This document shows positions 1 to 9,478 of a stretch of 64,000 nucleotides of DNA, one piece after another (within the stretch, counting starts at the first letter, position 1; each line of letters begins with the position of its first letter). The DNA is from Sediminicoccus rosea (GTDB taxonomy: Bacteria; Pseudomonadota; Alphaproteobacteria; Acetobacterales; Acetobacteraceae): positions 1,419,501-1,483,500 of the forward strand of contig NZ_CP137852.1 in assembly GCF_033547095.1 (NCBI RefSeq). Reading direction: 5' to 3'. The notes under the pieces were generated by a model. That model did no database searches. It had not been told where the DNA came from and saw only the letters and a program-made list of their open reading frames with translations. The translations under genes were made by a program, and so were the position numbers.

Positions 1-71
1 GGGCGGCTCCTGATTGCACGAGGAAACGCGCGAACATGTCCGCCGCCATCCGTCCCGAGGCCCGTTGAGTC

Positions 72-710
72 ATGGCCGAGATCGACCACATCGTCCTCGG
101 CGCCCGCACCCTGGAAGAGGGTGCGGCCTTCGTCACGCGCCTGCTCGGCGTGAAGCCGCAGCCCGGCGGCAAGCATGAGGGGGCGGGCACCCACAACATG
201 CTCGTGGGCCTCGGCCCCGATTGCTACCTCGAGATCATCGCGCCCGATCCGAGCCAGCCGGAGCCGCCCCAGCCGCGCCTCTTCGACCTGGACGACCCCG
301 CGACGCGCCTCATGCTGGAGGCGGAGCCGCGCCTGCTGGGCTGGGTCGCGCGCACGCCTTCCATGGATTCGGTGATGGCGCGCCTCGGGCCCCGCGGCGG
401 CACGGTGCGGGAGATGAAGCGCGGCGACCTGGCCTGGCGCTTCGCCGTCCCGCCGCAGCGGCAGGACATGGACAACCTGATCCCGCCGATGATCGAGTGG
501 CGCGGCGAGCGTGCCGGCCGCCACCTGCATGACAGCCATTTCCGCCTGACAGCGCTGGAGGCGGAGTATCCGGAGGACGAGGCGCTGCGCCGCGCGCTGG
601 ATGAACGCGGCCTCGGCGCCGCGCTCAAGGTCAAGCGCGGCCCGCATCCCCGCCTGATCGCCCATCTGCACGGCGCCGACGGGGCGGAGCACACGCTGAC
701 CAGCGGCTGA
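72..710 (+). CDS. VOC (glyoxalase-fold) family protein
   Basis: A 212-residue protein that opens with the typical vicinal-oxygen-chelate start (IDHIVLGARTLEEG) and carries one paired beta-alpha-beta unit, with LEIIAPDP near residue 55 matching the first metal-site strand of glyoxalase_3-like proteins. Family members bind a divalent metal and act on small carbonyl or aromatic substrates, but the substrate here cannot be read from the sequence. It ends 57 bases before the convergent methyltransferase gene. The ATG at 72 fits the domain start; an upstream reading frame appears to stop at 66-68, so it may be the last gene of an operon entering from the left. Confidence 0.8.
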   Translation: MAEIDHIVLGARTLEEGAAFVTRLLGVKPQPGGKHEGAGTHNMLVGLGPDCYLEIIAPDPSQPEPPQPRLFDLDDPATRLMLEAEPRLLGWVARTPSMDSVMARLGPRGGTVREMKRGDLAWRFAVPPQRQDMDNLIPPMIEWRGERAGRHLHDSHFRLTALEAEYPEDEALRRALDERGLGAALKVKRGPHPRLIAHLHGADGAEHTLTSG

Positions 711-766
711 GCCGCGTGGGAGGCCCCTCCCCGCCGCGATCAGGCCATGGTATTTTGCATGGCATG

Positions 767-1387
767 TCAGGCGTGATGCATAGCTGCGGTCTGCGGAACC
801 CGCGTGGGGCGGTAGCGCCAGACGCTGGCCGGCGGGAAGTTCGCCGGTGTGAAGGCCATGCGCCGCGCCGTGAGCTCCAGCTTGCGGTAGGGCAGGGGCG
901 AGGTGGCGCAGTAGGTGTAGAGGAGGAAGCCGCGGCCGGGCGCCACGGCCTCCACCGCGTCCCGGAAGGCCGCCTGGCGCTCCAGGGGCAGCAGCACCAG
1001 CGGAATGCCGCAGATCGCCGTGCCGATGCGGCCATGCATCTGCGCCGGCAGCGCAGCCTTGAGGTCGAAGGCATCGCCGCAGATCACGTTCACGCCGGGC
1101 AGGCTCTGGCGCAGGAATTCCGCCATTTCCGGCACGATCTCGACGACGATCAGCTTCTCGGCCGGCACGCCCGCGGCCAGGAGCGCGGCCGAGATGACGC
1201 CGGTGCCGGCCCCCAGCTCCAGAACATATTCGTCCGACCCCCGTTCCACCGCCGCCGCGATCCTGCGGGACAGCGCGGGCGAGGAGGGGATGATCGAGCC
1301 CATCTGCAGCGGGTTGCGCAGCCAGCGGCGGAAGAACAGGCCTTTATTGGCGGCCGGCGCCGGCCGGCCCAGGGTCATTTCAGACAC
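767..1387 (-). CDS. class I SAM-dependent methyltransferase, phospholipid N-methyltransferase (PmtA) type
   Basis: A 206-residue methyltransferase. The SAM-binding motif I is VLELGAGTGVISAALL (about residues 55-70), preceded by the N-terminal segment FFRRWLRNPLQMGSIIPSS seen in PmtA/rRNA-dimethylase-like lipid methyltransferases. Such enzymes methylate phosphatidylethanolamine at the membrane; this substrate is inferred from the N-terminal pattern, not proven. The start is GTG at 1387, chosen because AGGAG lies about seven bases upstream; an ATG at 1378 is the alternative. The gene is divergent from the PleD-like gene with only 50 bases between the two starts. Confidence 0.75.
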   Translation of the reverse strand: MSEMTLGRPAPAANKGLFFRRWLRNPLQMGSIIPSSPALSRRIAAAVERGSDEYVLELGAGTGVISAALLAAGVPAEKLIVVEIVPEMAEFLRQSLPGVNVICGDAFDLKAALPAQMHGRIGTAICGIPLVLLPLERQAAFRDAVEAVAPGRGFLLYTYCATSPLPYRKLELTARRMAFTPANFPPASVWRYRPTRVPQTAAMHHA

Positions 1388-1437
1388 ATCACGCTCCTGT
1401 TGCGTTGCGTGCCCGACCTGAGGGGAAGCACTGACCG

Positions 1438-2808
1438 ATGACCGCCCGCGTCCTTGCGGTGGATGACATCGCGGCCAATCTCCGCCTGCTCGAGGCCAAG
1501 CTGCAGGCCGAGTATTACGAAGTCATGCTCGCCTCCAGCGGCCAGGAGGCGTTGCAGATAGCTTTCACGCAATTGCCAGACGTCATTCTCCTGGATGTCA
1601 TGATGCCGGGGATGGATGGCTATCAGGTGTGCACCGCGCTCAAGGCTGATGCACGCACCCAGCACATTCCCGTCGTGATGGTGACCGCCCTGACCGACAG
1701 CACGGAGCGCGTGCGCGGACTCGAGGTGGGCGCGGACGACTTCCTGTCCAAGCCGGTGGATGACGCGACGCTCTTCGCGCGGCTGCGCGCGCTGCTGCGC
1801 GTGAAGCAGGTGCAGGATGCCTGGCGCCTGCGCGCGGAGACCGCCCGCGAGCTCGGCCTCGAGAGCAGCGCGCCCGAGCCCGCCATCTCGGTCGCCAATG
1901 CGCGTGCCCTGGTGCTGGCCGAGGTGCCGGAGGAAATGGCCGTGGTGCGCCAGGCGCTGGAGGCGGATGCCATCAAGGCCATCTGCGTCACCAATGTCGA
2001 GGATGCGCAGAAGCAGCTGGGCAAGGGCGAGTTCGACCTCGCGCTGCTCGCCCTGCCCTCGGATGCGACGGAGGTGCTGCGCCTCGCCTCGCGGCTGCGC
2101 GCACAGAACAACACGCGCGACCTGCCCCTGCTGCTCCTGGCTGATACCGCGCAGAAGACGCAGGTGCTGCGCGGTTTCGACCTGGGCGCGAATGACCACG
2201 CCTTCCGCCCGCTCGACCCCAATGAGCTGCGCGCCCGTGCCCGCAACCAGATCCGCCGCAAGCGCTACCAGGAGCGGCTGCGCGCAGAGCTGGACCGCTC
2301 GCTGGAGATGGCCGTCACCGACCAGCTGACGGGCCTGCGCAACCGCCGCTACGTCCGCCGCCACCTGGACGGGCTGCTGCGCACCGAGGAAGCGGCGGTG
2401 CTGCTGGTGGATATCGATAAGTTCAAATCCATCAACGACACCTATGGCCACAATGTCGGCGATGTCGCGCTGCGCGAGGTGGCCGAGCGGCTGCGCGTGC
2501 AACTGCGCGCGGCGGACGTGGTGGCCCGCTATGGCGGCGAGGAGTTCCTGGCCGTGCTGACCGGCGCGCCCAGCGCCTATGCCCTGATCGTGGCCGACCG
2601 CCTGCGCGAGGCCATCGCGGCCGAGCCGATCCGCACCGGCGATGTGGTGCTGCCGGTCACCATCAGCATTGGCGTCGCCGTCGGCGGGCCAGGCGTGCCG
2701 GCGGACCAGCTCATCGGTTCGGCCGATGAGGCGCTCTACCGGGCCAAGCGTGACGGCCGCAACCGCGCCTATCTGGCCGACCCCGAGCTCGACAAGTCGG
2801 CGCAGTAG
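1438..2808 (+). CDS. pleD: PleD-like diguanylate cyclase response regulator (REC-REC-GGDEF)
   Basis: A 456-residue two-component output protein that makes c-di-GMP from two GTP. The first receiver (residues 1-120) has the acidic pair VDD, the phospho-acceptor D53 in LLDVMMPGMDG and a conserved K in LSKPVDD. The second receiver (about 155-275) is degenerate and probably serves as a dimerisation adaptor, as in Caulobacter PleD. The GGDEF domain has the active GGEEF signature, preceded by RAAD, an intact inhibitory I-site for product feedback. The neighbouring convergent rpmG is the usual alphaproteobacterial partner. It could feed the PilZ protein at 35.8-37.4 kb, which is inference. Confidence 0.92.
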   Translation: MTARVLAVDDIAANLRLLEAKLQAEYYEVMLASSGQEALQIAFTQLPDVILLDVMMPGMDGYQVCTALKADARTQHIPVVMVTALTDSTERVRGLEVGADDFLSKPVDDATLFARLRALLRVKQVQDAWRLRAETARELGLESSAPEPAISVANARALVLAEVPEEMAVVRQALEADAIKAICVTNVEDAQKQLGKGEFDLALLALPSDATEVLRLASRLRAQNNTRDLPLLLLADTAQKTQVLRGFDLGANDHAFRPLDPNELRARARNQIRRKRYQERLRAELDRSLEMAVTDQLTGLRNRRYVRRHLDGLLRTEEAAVLLVDIDKFKSINDTYGHNVGDVALREVAERLRVQLRAADVVARYGGEEFLAVLTGAPSAYALIVADRLREAIAAEPIRTGDVVLPVTISIGVAVGGPGVPADQLIGSADEALYRAKRDGRNRAYLADPELDKSAQ

Positions 2809-2840
2809 GACCACGCCCACCACGGGAAAACCCGGCACGA

Positions 2841-2877
2841 AAAAAGGCGGCTGCCCCGCGAGGGACAGCCGCCTTTT
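2841..2877. terminator. bidirectional intrinsic terminator between pleD and rpmG
   Basis: A run of A, a GC-rich arm GGCGGCTG, a short loop, the complementary arm CAGCCGCC and a run of T form a symmetric hairpin with U-tracts on either strand. It lies between two convergent genes and can stop both transcripts. Confidence 0.85.
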
Positions 2878-2913
2878 TCATGGCATGCGCGGGCCCGGGC
2901 CCGCGGCTTCGCC

Positions 2914-3081
2914 TTACTTGATCTTGCCTTCGCGATAGACCACGTGCTTGCGCACCTTCGGGTCGTACTTCTTCAGCTCGAGCTTGCCGGTGGCCGTGCG
3001 GGTGTTCTTCTTCGTGACGTAGAAGTGGCCCGTATCGGCGCTGCTGATCAGCTTGATGAGGATCGTATTGGCCTTGGCCAT
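2914..3081 (-). CDS. rpmG: 50S ribosomal protein L33
   Basis: A 55-residue ribosomal protein, read directly on the minus strand. It starts [18 protein letters not shown] and includes the family signature FYVTKKNTR and a terminal REGKIK. Length and sequence match bacterial L33 of the Cys-free type (no zinc-binding cysteine pairs), a component of the large subunit near the E site. It lies 115 bases downstream of rnr with its own short leader, and shares the bidirectional terminator with pleD. The zinc-free form needs no Zur-controlled replacement. Confidence 0.96.
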   Translation of the reverse strand: MAKANTILIKLISSADTGHFYVTKKNTRTATGKLELKKYDPKVRKHVVYREGKIK

Positions 3082-3196
3082 GGTCTTGTCTTTGCTCTGC
3101 TCTGCGCGGAATGCGCGTGAGGGCGCCGGGCCGGAGGCCGGTGCTGGAATGGAGTGGCGGTTCTAGCGCCCCCGCCCAGGACGTCAACCCTTTGCG

Positions 3197-5680
3197 TCAA
3201 CCCTTTCGTTTGCGCCCGCCGCGCATGCGGGCCGGCGCGCCGCCCATCATCAGTTCGAAGACGAGGCTGCCGGTCTGGGCATTGGCCTCGCGCAGCCGGG
3301 CCTCCACCTCGTCGGCCAGGCGGATCACCTGGCGGGAATGGCGGCCCACCACGCTGCGCTTGTCCTCCGAGACGATCCAATGGTCCTGCGGCAGCGCCTT
3401 CATCGGAACGAAGCCCGAGGCGCCGGTCTCGGTGAGCGTGACGAAGACGCCGAAGGCGTGGATGCCCGAGACCCGCGCGGCGAAGGTCGCCCCCACCCTG
3501 TCCGCCAGATAGGCGGCGAGGTAGCGGTCCACCGCGTCCCGCTCGGCCGCGGCGGCGCGGCGCTCGGTCGCGGTGATATGCTCGGCCGTCTCGGGGAATC
3601 GGGCGGTCTCGGGCTCGGAGAGGCCGTCGGCTCCCAGCTTGAGGCCCCGGATCAGGGCGCGATGCACGAGAAGATCGGCGTAGCGGCGGATGGGCGAGGT
3701 GAAATGGGCGTAGCGCGGCAGGGCCAGGCCGAAATGGCCGATATTGTCGGGGTCGTAGGCCGCCTGGGACTGGCTGCGCAGCACCGTCTCATTGACCATC
3801 CGCGCCTCCGGCATCTCCTTCACCTTGTCCAGCAGGCGCTGGAAATCGCGCGGCTGGAGCTGGCCCACAGGGTTGAGCGAGAGGCCGAGTGTCGCCAGGA
3901 ACTCCTTCAGGGAGTTGTATTTCTCCTCCGAGGGTGGCGCATGGATGCGGTACATGCAGGGCTGTCCCAGCCGCTCCAGCTCCTCCGCCGCGCAGACATT
4001 GGCGGCGACCATGAACTCCTCGATGAGGCGGTGGCTGTCGAGCCGGGCGCGGGGAATGACGGCGGTGACATTGCCTTCGGCGTCCAGCATGACGCGCCGC
4101 TCGGGCAGGTCGAGATCGAGCGTGCCGCGCCGCTCGCGCGCCGAGAGCAGGGCGCGGAAGGCGCCGTAGAGGCGCCCCACATGGCCTTCGGGGACGCTCT
4201 CCAGCTCCCCGCCGGCATCCTGCAGCGCCTGGATCTGCTCATAGGTCGTGCGAGCGAAGCTGCGCATCAGGCCGCGGCCGAATTTGTGCCGCGTCTTGGT
4301 GCCGGAGCCGTCGAAATGCATCTCGACGAAGAGGCAGCCGCGCTCCTCCTGCGGCTTCAGGCTGCACCAGCCATTGGAGAGCGCCTCGGGCAGCATGGGC
4401 ACGACGCGGTCGGGGAAATAGACGGAATTGCCGCGCGCCCAGGCGTCCCGGTCCAGCGCGGAACCCGGCGTCACATAATGCGCCACATCGGCGATGGCGA
4501 CGACGACCTTCCAGCCATCCCCCTCCGGTTCGGCGAAGACGGCGTCGTCGAAGTCCCGCGCATCCTCGCCGTCAATGGTGATCAGCGGCATCTCGCGCAG
4601 GTCGGTCCGCTTGGCGAGCGGCAAGGCGCGGGCGCGCTCGGCCTGCTCCTCCGCCTCGGCGGTGAAGAGTTCCGGGATGCCATGGGCATGGATGCAGATG
4701 AGCGAGACCGAGCGCGGCTCGCCCAGCCTGCCCAGGCGCTCAACGATGCGCGCCGGGCGCAGGCCGAAGCCGGTCGAGGGCAGCGACTCGGCCAGGACGA
4801 TCTCACCGCCATGGGCGCCGCCCGTCTCGCCCGGGGGCACGGTCCATTCGGCCTTCTGGCGCCTGTCGGTCGGGATGATGCGGCCATCCTGGAACACGCC
4901 CAGGATGCGGCGGCGGTCTTCCACGGCGCCGAGGCGCTTGAGGGTGCGGCCCTCGTATTTCTCGCCGGTGATGTGGCGCAGCTTCGCCAGCACGCGCTCG
5001 CCGGCGGCCAGCGCGGTCTGCCCGCGCCGCTCGGGGTGCATGTAGATCACCGGCCGGCCCTCGCCCTCCCAGCCGACGGGCCGGGCGATCGGGTCGCCAT
5101 CGGGATCGGTGCCGAAGACCTCCACCACCGCAGTCTCGGGCAGGCGGGTGGGGCGTGGGCGGGGCGCTTCCTCCGGCGCCTCGGCCTCGATGCGCCGGGG
5201 GAGGCGGCCGCGCGCGGGCGGGCCGTTGCGGTCGGGCGGCGTGCCGCGATCCGTCTTGGTGAAGGCGCGGCCGGGGGCGGCCGGCTTGAATCGCTGGCCG
5301 GGGGCGACATTGGGCGGCGGGGCGGCCACGGGCACGGGCGCGCCAGCCGCTTCGCCCGCGAAGGTGCGCTTGCCGACGGGCTTTGCGCTGCCGTCGAACT
5401 TCATCTCGGAGAGCAGCTGACGCAGGGCTGGGCGCTGTTCGGTGTGCAGGCCGAAATGCCGGGCGATCTCACTCTTGCCGACGCGCCCACCCATGCTGGT
5501 CAGGAACAGCTTCAGATCGGCCTTGCTTGGCAGGGGCGCGCCCTTGGGGGCGGATTTGACCTTGGCCCGGCCGGTCTTCGCCTTGGGCGGTGGCGGCGGC
5601 GCGGAGAGGCCATCCGCCCGGCGCTTGGCGTTGGACTTGCGGGCCTTCTGCCCCTTCGCCGGAGGCCCGCTGCGCGGCAT
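3197..5680 (-). CDS. rnr: ribonuclease R (3'-5' exoribonuclease, RNase II family)
   Basis: An 827-residue hydrolytic exoribonuclease that degrades structured RNA. A Lys/Arg-rich N-terminus is followed by a winged-helix segment (about residues 50-100), a long Pro/Arg-rich linker (about 105-195, longer than usual), cold-shock-like RNA-binding segments, the RNB catalytic domain with the aspartate cluster ITIDGEDARDFDDAV, and a C-terminal S1 domain ending in a basic tail. The start lies one base after the topA stop, so the two genes are co-transcribed and probably translationally coupled. The linker is the only unusual part. Confidence 0.95.
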   Translation of the reverse strand: MPRSGPPAKGQKARKSNAKRRADGLSAPPPPPKAKTGRAKVKSAPKGAPLPSKADLKLFLTSMGGRVGKSEIARHFGLHTEQRPALRQLLSEMKFDGSAKPVGKRTFAGEAAGAPVPVAAPPPNVAPGQRFKPAAPGRAFTKTDRGTPPDRNGPPARGRLPRRIEAEAPEEAPRPRPTRLPETAVVEVFGTDPDGDPIARPVGWEGEGRPVIYMHPERRGQTALAAGERVLAKLRHITGEKYEGRTLKRLGAVEDRRRILGVFQDGRIIPTDRRQKAEWTVPPGETGGAHGGEIVLAESLPSTGFGLRPARIVERLGRLGEPRSVSLICIHAHGIPELFTAEAEEQAERARALPLAKRTDLREMPLITIDGEDARDFDDAVFAEPEGDGWKVVVAIADVAHYVTPGSALDRDAWARGNSVYFPDRVVPMLPEALSNGWCSLKPQEERGCLFVEMHFDGSGTKTRHKFGRGLMRSFARTTYEQIQALQDAGGELESVPEGHVGRLYGAFRALLSARERRGTLDLDLPERRVMLDAEGNVTAVIPRARLDSHRLIEEFMVAANVCAAEELERLGQPCMYRIHAPPSEEKYNSLKEFLATLGLSLNPVGQLQPRDFQRLLDKVKEMPEARMVNETVLRSQSQAAYDPDNIGHFGLALPRYAHFTSPIRRYADLLVHRALIRGLKLGADGLSEPETARFPETAEHITATERRAAAAERDAVDRYLAAYLADRVGATFAARVSGIHAFGVFVTLTETGASGFVPMKALPQDHWIVSEDKRSVVGRHSRQVIRLADEVEARLREANAQTGSLVFELMMGGAPARMRGGRKRKG

Positions 5681-5681
5681 C

Positions 5682-8393
5682 TCAGCCGCCCGCCTTGGTC
5701 TTGACGGCGGGCTTTTTCGCGGGTGCCTTCTTCGCCGCGGGCTTCTTCGCGGCCGGCTTCTTGGCGGGTGCGGCCTTCTTGGCCGGCGCCGCCTTCTTCA
5801 CGGCGGGCGCCGGGGCCTCGGCCCTCTTCGGCGCGGCCTTCTTCGCCGGGGCCTTCTTGCCCCCCTTGCCCTTGAGCGGGGGCAATTCCTTGCCCTTCTC
5901 GGCGAGGATGGCGATGCCTTCCTCCAGCGTCACCGCCTCCATCTCCGTGCCGCGCGGCAGGTTGGCGACGCGCGTGCCGTGCATGAGGTAGGGGCCGAAG
6001 CGCCCGCGCCGCACCTCGACGATGCCGCCCTTGGGATGCTCGCCCAGCGTGACACCGCGCGGCTTGGCGCTGGCCATGAGGTCCACGGCCCGATTCAGCC
6101 CGATGGTCAGCGGGTCATCGTCGCGGTCCAGCGATTTGCTGAGCGCGCCCATCTTCAGATAGGGCCCGAAACGGCCGAGATTCGAGGTGATCTCCTCGCC
6201 CGTCTCCGGATGCAGCCCCACCACGCGCGGCATGGAGAGCAGCGCGAGCCCCGACTCCAGCGTCATCGTCTCGGGATCCATCCCGCGCGAGAGGCTGGCG
6301 CGCTTGGGCTTGGTGGGCTTGCCCTTGGCGTCCACGCCGGGCTCGCCCAGCTGGGCATAGATGCCGTAGGGGCCGCGCCGCAGCGAGACCTCCAGGCCGG
6401 TCACCGGGTCGGTGCCCAGCACGCGCACGCCATCGGCCAGCGCACCGCCGCCCTCGCCCTCGCCGCCCGGTACGGCCAGCGGCCGGGTGTAGCGGCATTC
6501 CGGATAGTTGGAGCAGCCGATGAAGGCGCCGGTCCGGCCCAGCCGCAGCCCGATCCGGCCCGTGGAGCAGGAGGGGCAGGCGCGCGGGTCGCCGCCATCG
6601 GCGGGCTTGGGGAAGAAATGCGAACCGAGCTCGGAATCCAGCCGGTCGATGACGTCGCTGATCTTGAGGTCCTTCGTGGCGTCCACCGCGGCGCGGAAGT
6701 CGTTCCAGAAGGCGTGCATCACCGCGCGCCAATCGGCGCGGCCGCCCGAGATGTCATCCAGCTGTTCCTCCAGCCCGGCGGTGAAGCCCGTATCCACGTA
6801 GCGCTCAAAGAAGGCGACCAGGAAGGATGTGACAAGGCGCCCGCGGTCCTCCGGGATGAAGCGGCGCTTGTCGAGCTTCACATATTCCCGGTCCTGCAGC
6901 ACCTGCAGGATGCTGGCATAGGTGGACGGCCGGCCGATGCCGAGCTCCTCCAGCTTCTTGACGAGCGAGGCCTCGGAATAGCGCGGCGGCGGCTGGGTGA
7001 AGTGCTGCGTCGCCTCGACGGATTGCCGCTTCACCGGATCCTTTTCGCGCATCGGCGGGAGGATGCGGCTGTCCTCGTCGCCGTCATCCGGCGCATCATC
7101 CGTGTCCTCGCGGTAGAGCTTCAGGAAGCCGTCGAAGGCGATGACGCTGCCATTGGCGCGCAGCCTGGTCTTGCCGCTCGGCTCCACCAGCTCGACCACG
7201 GTCTGGTCCAGCTCGGCCGACTGCATCTGGCTGGCGACGGCGCGCTTCCAGATCAGCTCGTAGAGCTTGCGCTGCTGGTCGTTCAGGTAGGGGGCGACCG
7301 ATTCCGGCGTGCGGGCCACGTCGGTCGGGCGGATCGCCTCATGCGCTTCCTGCGCGTTCTTCGCGCGGCTGGAATATTCGCGCGGGGCGCCGGGCAGGTA
7401 TTCCTCGCCAAAGGCGCGCTTGATATGGGCGCGCAGTTCCTGGACCGCCTCGCGCGCCATCTGCACGCCATCGGTCCGCATATAGGTGATGAGGCCGACG
7501 GTCTCGCCGCCGATCGCGACACCCTCGTAAAGGCCCTGCGCCGTGCGCATCGTGGCCTGCGCGCCGAAGCCGAGCTTGCGGCTCGCTTCCTGCTGCAGGG
7601 TGCTGGTCTGGAAGGGCGGTGGCGGGTTGCGCTTGGCGCGCTTCTTCTCGACCGAGCCCACGGTGAAGGAGGCGGCCTCGACCGCCGCCTTCGCCGCCAT
7701 GGCTTGGGCCTCGTTGCCGAGGTCGAACTGCTCGAGCTTGCGGCCTTGGTGATGAGTGAGGCGGGCCGGGAAGGGGATGCCGGCCGGCGTGGTGAAGCGC
7801 CCCTGGACCGTCCAGTATTCCCGGGCGATGAAGGCCTCGATCTCGCTCTCGCGCTCGCAGATCAGGCGCAGCGCCACCGACTGCACGCGCCCGGCCGACT
7901 TGCTGCCGGGCAGCTTGCGCCAGAGCACGGGCGAGAGGGTGAAGCCCACCAGGTAGTCCAGGGCGCGCCGCGCGAGATAGGCCTCGATCAGCGGCAGGTC
8001 GAGCTGGCGGGGATGCGCCATGGCGTGCTGGACGGCGCGCTTGGTGATCTCGTTGAAGGTGATGCGCTGGACATTCACCCCCTTCAGCGCGCCCGCACGC
8101 TCCAGCATGTCCTTCACATGCCAGGAGATCGCCTCGCCCTCACGGTCCGGGTCGGTGGCGAGGTAGAGGCGCTTGGCGCCGCGCAGCGCGCTGCTGATGG
8201 CGCGCATCTGCTTCTGGCCGCGCTCATCCGCCTCCCAGTCCATGGCGAAGTCTTCTTCGGGACGGACCGAGCCATCCTTCGCCGGCAGGTCCCGTACATG
8301 GCCGAAGGAGGCGAGGACGCGGAAATCCCCGCCGAGATATTTCTCGATGGTCTTTGCCTTGGCGGGGCTTTCGACGACGACGATATCCGTCAC
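5682..8393 (-). CDS. topA: DNA topoisomerase I (type IA)
   Basis: A 903-residue enzyme that relaxes negative supercoils. It begins with the TOPRIM domain (IVVESPAKAKTIEKYLGG; DPDREGEAI), followed by the type IA core with the catalytic tyrosine in GLITYMRTDG near residue 300. A single zinc-binding motif of the CPSC...C...C type occurs near residues 590-620, and a Lys/Ala/Pro-rich tail of about 70 residues follows, common in high-GC alphaproteobacteria and probably DNA-binding. It lies in the dprA-topA-rnr order, 23 bases after dprA. Confidence 0.96.
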   Translation of the reverse strand: MTDIVVVESPAKAKTIEKYLGGDFRVLASFGHVRDLPAKDGSVRPEEDFAMDWEADERGQKQMRAISSALRGAKRLYLATDPDREGEAISWHVKDMLERAGALKGVNVQRITFNEITKRAVQHAMAHPRQLDLPLIEAYLARRALDYLVGFTLSPVLWRKLPGSKSAGRVQSVALRLICERESEIEAFIAREYWTVQGRFTTPAGIPFPARLTHHQGRKLEQFDLGNEAQAMAAKAAVEAASFTVGSVEKKRAKRNPPPPFQTSTLQQEASRKLGFGAQATMRTAQGLYEGVAIGGETVGLITYMRTDGVQMAREAVQELRAHIKRAFGEEYLPGAPREYSSRAKNAQEAHEAIRPTDVARTPESVAPYLNDQQRKLYELIWKRAVASQMQSAELDQTVVELVEPSGKTRLRANGSVIAFDGFLKLYREDTDDAPDDGDEDSRILPPMREKDPVKRQSVEATQHFTQPPPRYSEASLVKKLEELGIGRPSTYASILQVLQDREYVKLDKRRFIPEDRGRLVTSFLVAFFERYVDTGFTAGLEEQLDDISGGRADWRAVMHAFWNDFRAAVDATKDLKISDVIDRLDSELGSHFFPKPADGGDPRACPSCSTGRIGLRLGRTGAFIGCSNYPECRYTRPLAVPGGEGEGGGALADGVRVLGTDPVTGLEVSLRRGPYGIYAQLGEPGVDAKGKPTKPKRASLSRGMDPETMTLESGLALLSMPRVVGLHPETGEEITSNLGRFGPYLKMGALSKSLDRDDDPLTIGLNRAVDLMASAKPRGVTLGEHPKGGIVEVRRGRFGPYLMHGTRVANLPRGTEMEAVTLEEGIAILAEKGKELPPLKGKGGKKAPAKKAAPKRAEAPAPAVKKAAPAKKAAPAKKPAAKKPAAKKAPAKKPAVKTKAGG

Positions 8394-8416
8394 TTCTGGT
8401 CCTTCGGGGCCTGAAT

Positions 8417-9478
8417 TCAGGCCAGTGCCACCCGGTTCCCGGGCAGGGTTTCGATGCGCCCGGCCAATTCCAGTTCAAGCAATATGGCCGAGAGCTCAGA
8501 GGCCGATAGCTGGCAGCGCCGACCCAACTCGTCAACCGCTATCGGGGTTGCACCTATCATTTCAAGGACTTGTGCCGAGGCTCCGGTTTGCGGCGATGAG
8601 TCTTCCATGGCTTCGGGGGCCATTTCCGGCAATTCGGCGAGGCGCAGGATGGGCAGCGCGGCCGGCGCCTCGGGCAGGAAGGCCAGCACATCCTCGGCCG
8701 TCTCGGTCAGCCGGGCGCCGCGGCGGATCAGGTCGTTCGACCCCCGCGCGCGTGGGTCGAGCGGGCTGCCGGGCACGGCGAACAACTCCCGCCCCGCCTC
8801 GGCGGCGAGGCGCGCGGTGATGAGCGTGCCCGATTGCAGCGCCGCCTCGATCACCACGACGCCCAGCGAGAGCCCGGCGACGATGCGGTTGCGGCGGGGG
8901 AAGTGCCGGGCGAGGGGGGCGGTGCCGAGCGGCGCCTCGCTCAGCACCAGGCCGCCCTCGGCCACGATCCGGGCCTGCAGCGGGGCATTCTCCCGCGGGT
9001 AGGGCCGGTCCAGGCCGCCGGCGATGGCGGCGATGGTGGTGCCCGAGCGCAGCGCGCCGGCATGGGCCGCGGCATCGATGCCGCGCGCGAGCCCCGAGAT
9101 GACGGCGATGCCGCGCACCGCCAGCGCATCGGCCAGGTCCTCGGCGAAGCGGCGGGCCATGGCGCTGGCATTGCGGGCACCCACCAGTCCCACGCCGCGC
9201 AGGCGGAGCGGCGCGAGGCTGCCCTGGGCGGCGAGCACCAGCGGCGCATCCTCGGTCAGTGCCAGCAGGGGCGGGTAGTCCGGATCGTCCTGGAAGATGA
9301 GCCGAGCGCCCATGGCGTCCAGCGTCTCCATCTCGCGCAGGGCTGCATCGCGCGGGAAGGCGCGGGGGCCGAGGGCGCCGAGCGCGCCCTCGGCGCTTCC
9401 GTGCCGCGCCAGCAGGCGGCGGTGCAGCGTGGGCCCCACCCCTTCCGTCCGGGCGAGGCGCAGCCGCGCGAGGGACAT
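8417..9478 (-). CDS. dprA: DNA-processing protein DprA (RecA loader for incoming ssDNA)
   Basis: A 353-residue protein. A short helical N-terminal domain is followed by the Rossmann-like DprA core: VGARNASAMARRFAEDLA, the nucleotide-like loop ISGLARGIDAAAH and GGLDRPYPREN. A C-terminal winged helix (DprA_WH, about residues 300-353) is present. The protein binds incoming single-stranded DNA and loads RecA during natural transformation. Its ATG overlaps the plsY stop by one base (TAATG), so translation is coupled. No other competence genes are in the window. Confidence 0.94.
   Translation of the reverse strand: MSLARLRLARTEGVGPTLHRRLLARHGSAEGALGALGPRAFPRDAALREMETLDAMGARLIFQDDPDYPPLLALTEDAPLVLAAQGSLAPLRLRGVGLVGARNASAMARRFAEDLADALAVRGIAVISGLARGIDAAAHAGALRSGTTIAAIAGGLDRPYPRENAPLQARIVAEGGLVLSEAPLGTAPLARHFPRRNRIVAGLSLGVVVIEAALQSGTLITARLAAEAGRELFAVPGSPLDPRARGSNDLIRRGARLTETAEDVLAFLPEAPAALPILRLAELPEMAPEAMEDSSPQTGASAQVLEMIGATPIAVDELGRRCQLSASELSAILLELELAGRIETLPGNRVALA

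Noticed and set aside
3-68. Possible C-terminal end of a gene entering from the left, stopping at 66-68
   Set aside because: Only about 20 codons are visible and no family can be read, so it is not listed as a gene.
3182-3207. Tandem CGTCAACCCTTT pair at the rnr stop
   Set aside because: A 13-bp duplication only; no evidence of function.
3338-5704. Long plus-strand frame opposite rnr
   Set aside because: No domain and biased composition; rnr is unambiguous on the minus strand.
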